The notes beneath the pieces are model-generated. The model saw nothing but the letters and a program-made list of their open reading frames with translations. It had not been told where the DNA came from and searched no databases. Positions 1 to 5,743 of a DNA stretch of 6,285 nucleotides are shown here, one piece after another. Each line of letters starts with the position of its first letter. Position 1 is the stretch's first letter. Position numbers and translations under genes: made by a program. Source of the DNA: Flavobacteriaceae bacterium (GTDB taxonomy: Bacteria > Bacteroidota > Bacteroidia > Flavobacteriales > Flavobacteriaceae); contig PAHL01000065.1 of the NCBI GenBank assembly GCA_002711185.1, positions 1 to 6,285 of the forward strand. Reading direction: 5' to 3'.

Positions 1-108
1 AAAGAATTAAATTTTTTTAAAAAACTATTTTATGTAATACTCTTTTTTTTTCCATTTAGGTATTTTTCGAAAATTTACCAGTTTTTCTTTAAAAGAGTTT
101 TATTTTGA
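1..108 (+). CDS. 3' end of an upstream gene (partial), hydrophobic basic C-terminus
   Basis: Reading from base 1, 35 codons stay open until a TGA at 106-108; the start lies outside the window. The visible tail is very rich in Phe, Tyr, Leu and Ile, with interspersed Lys/Arg (for example LFYVILFFFPFRYF around residues 9-22 of the fragment). This fits a membrane-associated C-terminus, such as the end of a family 2 glycosyltransferase or of a flippase or polymerase. The fragment is too short to choose between these. Its TGA overlaps the TTG start of the next gene in the tetranucleotide TTGA (105-108), an arrangement typical of translationally coupled operon genes; this supports it being a real reading frame. 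In AT-rich DNA a 35-codon open frame can also occur by chance, so confidence is moderate. Confidence 0.55.
   Translation, partial: KELNFFKKLFYVILFFFPFRYFSKIYQFFFKRVLF
91..97 (+). promoter_or_regulatory. Weak Shine-Dalgarno-like site before the TTG start
   Basis: AAAAGAG lies 7 nt before the TTG at 105. It is the only purine-rich, AGAG-containing stretch at a plausible distance from this non-ATG start. Most other starts in the window have only A/T-rich leaders. Because the start also overlaps the upstream stop codon, coupling from the previous gene may matter more than this site. Confidence 0.3.
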
Positions 109-1256
109 TAATAGGTATTGATGCAACAAGTATTGTTGATGGGGGAGGTTTTACTCATTTAAGCCAATTTCTTATCAATTATTTAAAAATAAATAAACAT
201 TCCTCGAATCAATTAAATATTTATGCTTCACAAAAGGTTTTAGATCAACTTCCAAACCACTCTAGCTTTTTTAAAAAAAGCTTTTCATTTCTCAATAAAT
301 CAAAATTTCACAGAATCTTTTTTCAATCTTTTTTATTTGATAAAATCTTAAAGAAAGAATGTGATATATTATTTTCAATTACAGGAGATTACATAGGTAA
401 TTTCAGGCCTTATATTGGTATGTCCCAAAATATGATGCTACATGAGAGAGAATTTTGGAAACAAATAAAAAGCCTAAAAGAAAAAGGAAAATTTTATATT
501 AATTTTAAAAGGCAGCAAAAGTGTTTTAAAAATGCTGAAAGTATTGTTTTTTTATCTCAATACGCAAAAAAGTATATCACCAAAGTTTTAAAGATTGAAG
601 ATAAAAGCACAGCAATTATTCATCATGGGATTTCAAATCAATTCATATCAAAAAAAGTTGAAATTAAATGTCTGGATAACTATTCCGTGAAAAGTCCTTT
701 TCGTTTTCTCTATGTTTCAACTGTACATGTTTATAAAAATCAATGGCATGTTGTAGAGGCCGTCTCAAAATTAAAAGAAAAAGGTTATCCAGTGTCTTTA
801 ACATTAATTGGAGATATAATCTACGGACCCTCTGGGGATAAGTTAAAGAGAACTATTGATAAAGTGGATCCTGGGCATGAATTCATTAACCATATTTTAC
901 ATATCCCACATAATGAAATTGCAGATCAATATTTTAATCATGATGGTATAATTTTTGCTTCATCTTGTGAAAACATGCCAAATATTTTATTAGAATCTAT
1001 GGGCTCTGGTAAACCGATTGCCTGTAGTGATAAAAGCCCGATGCCTGAATTTCTGAAAGAAGGAGGATTTTATTTTAATGCTAGTTCGGTAAACTCTATC
1101 TTTGATACCTTAGAAAATATGTTATTATCATTAAAAACATCACAAAATTATAGCATTAAAAATATTAAAGAATTAAAAAATTATACTTGGGAAAAAACCG
1201 CTACAAAAACGATAGACTTTATAGAAAACACATTAAAAAGTTATAAGAATGGCTGA
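105..1256 (+). CDS. Glycosyltransferase, GT4 family (GT-B fold)
   Basis: This 383-aa protein probably transfers a sugar from a nucleotide donor to a growing lipid-linked oligosaccharide on the cytoplasmic face of the inner membrane. The N-terminal half (about 1-190) starts as a Rossmann-like acceptor domain with a Gly-rich turn (G13-G15) and contains MSQNMMLHERE (106-116). The donor-binding half (about 198-360) begins at RFLYVST (200-206), with K211 and N212 at the usual phosphate-binding position. It carries the retaining-transferase E-x7-E signature, ENMPNILLE, at E289 and E297. HHGIS (173-177) matches the NGID-like linker of the family. There is no signal peptide or clear transmembrane segment. 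The start is TTG: an in-frame TAA at 90-92 rules out anything further upstream, no other start codon lies between, and the protein opens directly with the expected first strand, IIGIDA. It overlaps the upstream stop by 4 nt and the next gene by 8 nt. Donor and acceptor cannot be told from sequence. Confidence 0.92.
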   Translation: MIIGIDATSIVDGGGFTHLSQFLINYLKINKHSSNQLNIYASQKVLDQLPNHSSFFKKSFSFLNKSKFHRIFFQSFLFDKILKKECDILFSITGDYIGNFRPYIGMSQNMMLHEREFWKQIKSLKEKGKFYINFKRQQKCFKNAESIVFLSQYAKKYITKVLKIEDKSTAIIHHGISNQFISKKVEIKCLDNYSVKSPFRFLYVSTVHVYKNQWHVVEAVSKLKEKGYPVSLTLIGDIIYGPSGDKLKRTIDKVDPGHEFINHILHIPHNEIADQYFNHDGIIFASSCENMPNILLESMGSGKPIACSDKSPMPEFLKEGGFYFNASSVNSIFDTLENMLLSLKTSQNYSIKNIKELKNYTWEKTATKTIDFIENTLKSYKNG

Positions 1257-2262
1257 AAACAATAAACTTTTAATAACAGGAGGAACAGGTTCGTTTGGAA
1301 ATGCTTTCTTAAATAAGACATTATTACAAAATGAATTTTCAGAAATTAGAATCTTTAGTAGAGATGAGAAAAAACAGGACGATTTAAGAAAACGCATTCA
1401 AAATTCAAAAGTAAAGTTTTATATAGGTGACGTAAGAGACTCTCAATCTGTAGCCAATGTTGTTAAGGGTGTAGATTATATATTTCATGCAGCTGCACTC
1501 AAACAAGTTCCTTCCTGTGAATTTTTCCCAATTGAAGCAGTTAAAACCAATATTTTAGGAACTGAAAACGTTTTGTCTGCAGCGGAGAAATATGAAGTGA
1601 AAAAAGTGGTAATTCTTAGTACAGATAAAGCAGCTTACCCTATTAATGCCATGGGGATGAGTAAGGCTTTAATGGAAAAAGTTATGATAGCCAAATCAAG
1701 AGGATTAAACTCAAAAAAAACTATTTTTTGTGGAACTCGATACGGTAATGTGATGGCATCAAGAGGATCAGTAATTCCATTATTTATAGAACAAATTAAA
1801 AAAGGAAAGCCGTTGACCTTAACGCAATCGGAGATGACACGATTTATGATGACCTTAGATCATGCGGTTGAATTGGTTTTATATGCTTTCAAAAATGGTG
1901 AACAAGGGGATTTATTTGTTCAAAAGGCACCAGCAGCTACAATTAAAACTTTAGCAGAAGCCCTGAAAGATTTGTTTGAATCCGATGTTCCAATTAAAAT
2001 TATGGGGATAAGGCATGGAGAAAAAATGTATGAAACTTTAGTAACTGCAGAGGAAATGTTAAAAGCAGAAGACTTAGGCAAATACTATCGAGTACGAGCA
2101 GATAATCGTGATTTAAATTATAGTAAGTATTTCACTGAAGGTCAGTCAAGTGACTTAAAAGGGGAGTATAATTCTGAAAATACTGATCGCCTAGATTTTG
2201 TAAGTATGAAAAAACTTTTAATGGAATTACCTGAAGTTCAAAAAGAAATAAATGGCCAATAA
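1249..2262 (+). CDS. fnlA: UDP-GlcNAc 4,6-dehydratase / 5-epimerase (FnlA/WbjB/CapE)
   Basis: First committed enzyme of UDP-L-FucNAc synthesis. It removes water across C4-C6 of UDP-GlcNAc and inverts C5, giving a 4-keto-6-deoxy-L-sugar, using bound NADP(H). At 337 aa it is close to family length (about 340). It is an extended short-chain dehydrogenase: TGGTGSFG (10-17) is the dinucleotide-binding loop, SRDEKKQDDLRKR (37-49) and GDVRD (60-64) follow, HAAALKQVP (80-88) is the family signature, STDKAA (124-129) supplies the catalytic T125/D126/K127, and RYGNV lies at 164-168. The usual Tyr of the YxxxK motif is Met here (M135, with K139), as is characteristic of the CapE/WbjB branch and unlike PseB/FlaA1 (Tyr). 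The C-terminal YNSENTDRL is also typical. It overlaps the upstream gene by 8 nt and the next by 11 nt, and the two following genes complete the pathway. Some WbjB relatives serve the L-QuiNAc route, but the neighbouring cupin-fused reductase favours L-FucNAc. Confidence 0.95.
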   Translation: MAENNKLLITGGTGSFGNAFLNKTLLQNEFSEIRIFSRDEKKQDDLRKRIQNSKVKFYIGDVRDSQSVANVVKGVDYIFHAAALKQVPSCEFFPIEAVKTNILGTENVLSAAEKYEVKKVVILSTDKAAYPINAMGMSKALMEKVMIAKSRGLNSKKTIFCGTRYGNVMASRGSVIPLFIEQIKKGKPLTLTQSEMTRFMMTLDHAVELVLYAFKNGEQGDLFVQKAPAATIKTLAEALKDLFESDVPIKIMGIRHGEKMYETLVTAEEMLKAEDLGKYYRVRADNRDLNYSKYFTEGQSSDLKGEYNSENTDRLDFVSMKKLLMELPEVQKEINGQ

Positions 2263-3373
2263 AAAAATTGGGATTACTGGTCACAACGGGTTTCTTGGAT
2301 TCCATTTAAAAAATCAGATTCGATATAAGTTTAAAGAATTTGAAATTATTGATTTTAAACGTTCTTTCTTTGATAATGAAAATGGTTTATCTAAATTTAT
2401 AGATAGTTGTGATATTATTGTTCACCTAGCAGGATTAAACCGTCATAAATCTTCAGAAGAAATAGTTAAGACCAATGTTCAATTAGCCGAGACCCTTGGA
2501 GTTAGCTTAATTAAGAATAAATTTAATGGGATTCTGATTTTTTCTTCAAGTACACAAGAATATGAGGACACGCCTTATGGAAAATCAAAAAAAAAGGCTG
2601 CAGAAATTTTAATTGAGGCCTCTAAATCAGTAAACTTTTCATTTGTACAATTAATTATCCCAAATATTTTTGGGCCATTTTGTAAACCTTATTATAACTC
2701 TTTCATCACTACTTTTTCGCATCAATTAATTGTAGAAGAAAAAACAGAAATCATTCAGGATATCAAAGTTTCTTTAATTTATGTTGAGGATGTAGTTCGA
2801 CAAATTTTAAACACGGTAGGATTAAAAGGAATTAATAAAATAGAAGTTCCACATCAAACTGAAAGAAAAGTTTCTGAAGTATTAAAGCAATTAAATGAGT
2901 TTAAAAAAACATATATCGAAAATGGGAATTTCCCCAAACTTGAAAGTCTATTTGATATTCAACTTTTTAATACTTTTCGATCAGAATTAAATTCTAAAGA
3001 GTTTTTCCCAATACCTCACAAAGTAAATAAAGATGAAAGAGGATTTTTTTCAGAATTGATTAGAGCCTATACAAAAGGACAAGTTTCTTTTTCTACTACA
3101 AAGCCAGGGGTCACTAGGGGTAACCATTTTCATACCCGAAAGATTGAGCGCTTTTCAGTAATTCAAGGAGATGCAATGATAGCTTTCAGAACTATAGGCA
3201 ATGAAGATATTATTCAATTTAAATTGAGCGGAAAAGAACCTTCTTATGTCGATATTCCTGTTTTGACTACACATAAAATAGTAAATATTGGATCAGAAGA
3301 TTTAATTACTATTTTTTGGATTAATGAACACTATAATCCTGATGATGCAGACGTCTATTTTGAAAAAGTGTAA
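2252..3373 (+). CDS. fnlB: Bifunctional SDR-cupin 3-epimerase / 4-reductase (FnlB/WbjC/CapF)
   Basis: Second enzyme of the UDP-L-FucNAc pathway. The cupin domain epimerizes C3 of the 4-keto intermediate and the SDR domain reduces C4 with NADPH, giving UDP-N-acetyl-6-deoxy-L-talosamine. Length 373 aa fits the two-domain family (about 370). The N-terminal SDR domain (about 1-240) has GITGHNGFLG (7-16; glycines 10, 13 and 16 form GxxGxxG), LAGLNR (59-64), SSS (98-100) and the catalytic YGKSK (Y109, K113). The C-terminal cupin (about 255-373) has NHFHTRKIE with likely metal ligands H292, H294 and E299, and a fourth, H341, in TTHKI. Every expected catalytic element is present, so the protein looks intact. 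The ATG at 2252 lies inside the end of fnlA (11-nt overlap), and MANKKIGITG is a normal family N-terminus. Oddity: K113 is encoded within an A9 run (2587-2595). A plain RmlD-like reductase is excluded by the cupin domain. Confidence 0.95.
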   Translation: MANKKIGITGHNGFLGFHLKNQIRYKFKEFEIIDFKRSFFDNENGLSKFIDSCDIIVHLAGLNRHKSSEEIVKTNVQLAETLGVSLIKNKFNGILIFSSSTQEYEDTPYGKSKKKAAEILIEASKSVNFSFVQLIIPNIFGPFCKPYYNSFITTFSHQLIVEEKTEIIQDIKVSLIYVEDVVRQILNTVGLKGINKIEVPHQTERKVSEVLKQLNEFKKTYIENGNFPKLESLFDIQLFNTFRSELNSKEFFPIPHKVNKDERGFFSELIRAYTKGQVSFSTTKPGVTRGNHFHTRKIERFSVIQGDAMIAFRTIGNEDIIQFKLSGKEPSYVDIPVLTTHKIVNIGSEDLITIFWINEHYNPDDADVYFEKV

Positions 3374-3382
3374 CTTAGAAGT

Positions 3383-4525
3383 ATGAAAACAAAGCCAATC
3401 AAAGTAATGACCGTTGTCGGTACAAGGCCGGAAATAATTCGTCTTTCTCGAGTTATCAATCGCTTAGAACAATCGGAATCAATAGATCATATTTTAGTCC
3501 ATACAGGTCAAAACTATGATTATTCATTAAATGAAATCTTTTTTGAAGAGTTAAAAGTTCCAGAACCAAACCATTATTTAGAAGCTGCAGGAGAAAATGC
3601 AACACAAACAATAGGGCAAATTTTAATCAAGATCGATATACTTTTAGAAAAAATCAAACCAGATGCTTTTCTTGTGCTTGGGGATACTAACAGTTGTTTA
3701 TCAGTAATTCCAGCAAAGAAGAGAAAGATCCCTATTTTTCATATGGAAGCTGGAAACCGTTGTTTTGATCAGCGTGTACCCGAAGAAACAAATCGAAAAT
3801 TAGTAGATCATTTAGCCGATATTAATCTTACTTACAGTGATATTTCAAGAGAGTACCTGCTTCGCGAAGGTCTCCCTCCAGATCAAGTCATTAAAACTGG
3901 CTCTCCAATGTTTGAGATATTATCACATTACACTGCTCAAATTCATAAAAGTAAAATTCTGCAAGAACTTAAGTTAAAAGAGAATAGTTACTTCCTGGTC
4001 TCTGCTCATAGAGAAGAAAATATAAATAATAAATTTAATTTTTCTGATTTAATCGAAAGTTTAAATGCAATTGCAGATGAATATTCTTTTCCTATAGTTG
4101 TAAGCACGCATCCAAGAACAAAAAAACAAATTGACATGCTGAATGTCAAAACACATCCCTTAATTCGTTTTTTGCCTCCTCAAGGCTTTTTAGCGTATAA
4201 TAAACTTCAAATAAACTCATTTGTGGTTCTGTCTGACAGTGGAACTATCTCCGAAGAATCATCCATTTTAAACTTTAAAGCCTTAAATATTAGAGAATCT
4301 CATGAACGCCCGGAGGCAATGGAGGAGGCTTCAGTTATGATGGTTGGACTTAATAAAAAACGTATTTTGCAAGCTATAAAAGTTGTAAAATTACAGGATA
4401 CTGAAAAAAGAAATATCCTCAGTGTAGTTGATTATATAAAACCCAACGTGTCAATAAAGATAGAACGTATACTATTATCCTACATAGATTATATTAATTC
4501 TAAAGTGTGGCGAAAAGAGTCTTAG
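3383..4525 (+). CDS. fnlC: UDP-N-acetyl-L-fucosamine-forming 2-epimerase (FnlC/WbjD/CapG)
   Basis: Last step of the pathway: inversion at C2 of UDP-N-acetyl-6-deoxy-L-talosamine to give UDP-L-FucNAc, in the cytoplasm. The 380-aa protein belongs to the non-hydrolysing UDP-GlcNAc 2-epimerase (WecB) superfamily, GT-B-like fold. Motifs in order: VVGTRPE (11-17), HTGQNYDYS, LGDTNS, HMEAGNR (120-126), PEETNRK (133-139), SAHREEN (207-213), STHPRTK, SDSGTISEE (284-292) and RESHERPEAMEE. HMEAGNRCFDQ and SDSGTISEES are the forms I associate with the CapG/WbjD branch; WecB enzymes usually read HVEAGLRT and SDSGGIQEE. That, and the position after fnlA and fnlB, separates it from a UDP-ManNAc-forming enzyme. 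The ATG lies 9 nt after the fnlB stop. AGAAG at 3377-3381 is too close to the start to be a well-spaced ribosome-binding site. The 3' end overlaps the next gene by 19 nt. Confidence 0.94.
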   Translation: MKTKPIKVMTVVGTRPEIIRLSRVINRLEQSESIDHILVHTGQNYDYSLNEIFFEELKVPEPNHYLEAAGENATQTIGQILIKIDILLEKIKPDAFLVLGDTNSCLSVIPAKKRKIPIFHMEAGNRCFDQRVPEETNRKLVDHLADINLTYSDISREYLLREGLPPDQVIKTGSPMFEILSHYTAQIHKSKILQELKLKENSYFLVSAHREENINNKFNFSDLIESLNAIADEYSFPIVVSTHPRTKKQIDMLNVKTHPLIRFLPPQGFLAYNKLQINSFVVLSDSGTISEESSILNFKALNIRESHERPEAMEEASVMMVGLNKKRILQAIKVVKLQDTEKRNILSVVDYIKPNVSIKIERILLSYIDYINSKVWRKES

Positions 4526-5721
4526 TATACACCAACCACTTTTTCCCAGAACATTTTAAAATAAATGAAGCTGTTGATTGGCTGATTATATCTGGATTTG
4601 AGGTTCATGTAGTCACAGGGTGGCCAAATTATCCCAGTGGTAAGATTTATAAAGGTTACGGGTTTTTAAAAAAGTCTTATGAAAAAAAAGGAAATTTGAG
4701 TATTCGAAGGCTTCCATTAATACCTAGGGGCAGTGCTTCGAAAATTAGATTAGTGATCAATTATTTATCTTACTTTTTTAGCAGTTTTATTTATACACTT
4801 TTTTTAATACTTTTTGAAAAGAAATATCAAAAAGTATTAGTACATCATACAAGCCCATTTTTGATTGCTATCTCAGCCGTTTTATATAAAAGAACAAGAG
4901 GTTCTAAGGCATATTTGTGGGATTTGGATCTATGGCCTCAAACCTTAGAAGCAGTTGGTATTATTAAATCAATTTTTTTATTAAAATTAATAGAAAAAGG
5001 CGTTGTTAAACTCTACAAAAACTTTGAAACGGTTTTTATTGGGTCAAATAGTTTTAAAGAAATTGCTTTGAAGCGAGTTGATCACAATAATATCTTTTAT
5101 TTTCCAAATTGGGCAGAAAAAATTATTGAAGAAAACATAATTCTTTCTGATCTTAAAATTGATCTTGACTTGGAGGCATTAAAAATCATGTACACTGGCA
5201 ATCTTGGTACTGCTCAGGATTTTGAATCATTATGTAAGGTTATTATTAAAAATAAGAATAAAAAAATACAATGGATTTTCATAGGTGGAGGTCGTTTTAA
5301 GGTAAAAATGAAACAACTACTTTTTAATGAGATTAAAAAAGAGAAAGTAATTTTCATTCCCCATCAAAAATTAGAAAATATTCCTACTTGGGTAGAAAAA
5401 GCAGATTTTTTATACCTTTCATTAAATGACAGTAAACTATTTAATCTAACAGTACCCGCTAAACTTCAGGCCTATATGGCGATGGGGAAACCGATTTTAG
5501 CTATGATAAATGGTGAGGGAGCATCAATTATAGAGAAAGCTGAGTGCGGCTTTTCATCGCCGCCTGGAGATTTTGGAGCACTCGATGAACTTATAAACAA
5601 AGGATTTAATACAAGTTTAGATGACCGAAGAAAACTTGGTAATAATGGAAAAGTTTTTTATAATAAATACTTTTTTTCAGGGATCAGGAAAAGGCAATTA
5701 ATAAAACAAATCGAATATTAA
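4507..5721 (+). CDS. wbuB: WbuB/WbjE/CapL-like glycosyltransferase, probable L-FucNAc transferase
   Basis: This 404-aa GT4-type (GT-B) protein is most similar in pattern to the WbuB family, whose members follow fnlABC in several O-antigen and capsule loci. CapL of Staphylococcus aureus, which adds L-FucNAc to a lipid-linked sugar, is a relevant comparison. N-terminal domain: NHFFPEHFKINEA (10-22), VVTGWPNYPSGKIYKGYG (35-52) and LWDLDLWPQ (137-145). A hydrophobic stretch at about 82-103 probably anchors it to the inner membrane. C-terminal domain: FPNWAE (199-204), YTGNLGTAQ (229-237), FIGGG, and VPAKLQAYMAMGKPI (316-330). The start is GTG: TAA at 4501-4503 is in frame only two codons upstream, and no later start keeps the conserved N-terminus. 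It overlaps fnlC by 19 nt. The family call is strong; the L-FucNAc donor assignment is inferred from family and context. Its coding sequence contains a perfect inverted repeat at 4805-4839. Confidence 0.88.
   Translation: MAKRVLVYTNHFFPEHFKINEAVDWLIISGFEVHVVTGWPNYPSGKIYKGYGFLKKSYEKKGNLSIRRLPLIPRGSASKIRLVINYLSYFFSSFIYTLFLILFEKKYQKVLVHHTSPFLIAISAVLYKRTRGSKAYLWDLDLWPQTLEAVGIIKSIFLLKLIEKGVVKLYKNFETVFIGSNSFKEIALKRVDHNNIFYFPNWAEKIIEENIILSDLKIDLDLEALKIMYTGNLGTAQDFESLCKVIIKNKNKKIQWIFIGGGRFKVKMKQLLFNEIKKEKVIFIPHQKLENIPTWVEKADFLYLSLNDSKLFNLTVPAKLQAYMAMGKPILAMINGEGASIIEKAECGFSSPPGDFGALDELINKGFNTSLDDRRKLGNNGKVFYNKYFFSGIRKRQLIKQIEY
4805..4839. repeat. Perfect 13-bp inverted repeat with 9-nt loop
   Basis: The left arm TAATACTTTTTGA (4805-4817) and right arm TCAAAAAGTATTA (4827-4839) are exact reverse complements separated by 9 nt. 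In RNA, U4804 and G4840 could add a wobble pair. The repeat lies inside the wbuB-like gene, covering codons 100-111 at the end of the hydrophobic segment. Only two of the 13 pairs are G-C and no U-tract follows, so it is not an ordinary intrinsic terminator. It may be a hairpin in the transcript or a chance product of AT-rich coding sequence. Confidence 0.8.
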
Positions 5722-5743
5722 AATTTTATTGAATTAATAATAT

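Noticed and set aside
43..51. T9 homopolymer in the upstream gene's 3' end as a phase-variation tract
   Set aside because: It lies about 19 codons from the stop, encodes a Phe run in a hydrophobic tail, and similar T and A runs occur throughout this AT-rich window. Nothing marks it as a switch.
274..292. Near-perfect palindrome AGCTTTTTT/AAAAAAAGCT followed by TTTT, resembling a small terminator hairpin
   Set aside because: It has no loop, only two G-C pairs and sits deep inside the glycosyltransferase coding region, where it encodes Ser-Phe-Phe-Lys-Lys-Ser. It is explained by codon choice in AT-rich DNA.
5719..5728. Palindrome TAAAATTTTA at the stop of the wbuB-like gene as a terminator
   Set aside because: All pairs are A-T, there is no loop or U-tract, and rfbA follows within 22 nt. 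A functional terminator here is unlikely.
5722..5743. Possible internal promoter ahead of rfbA
   Set aside because: No Bacteroidota-type TAnnTTTG element and no -33 TTG at the right spacing could be seen in the 22-nt gap; the sequence is only A/T-rich.
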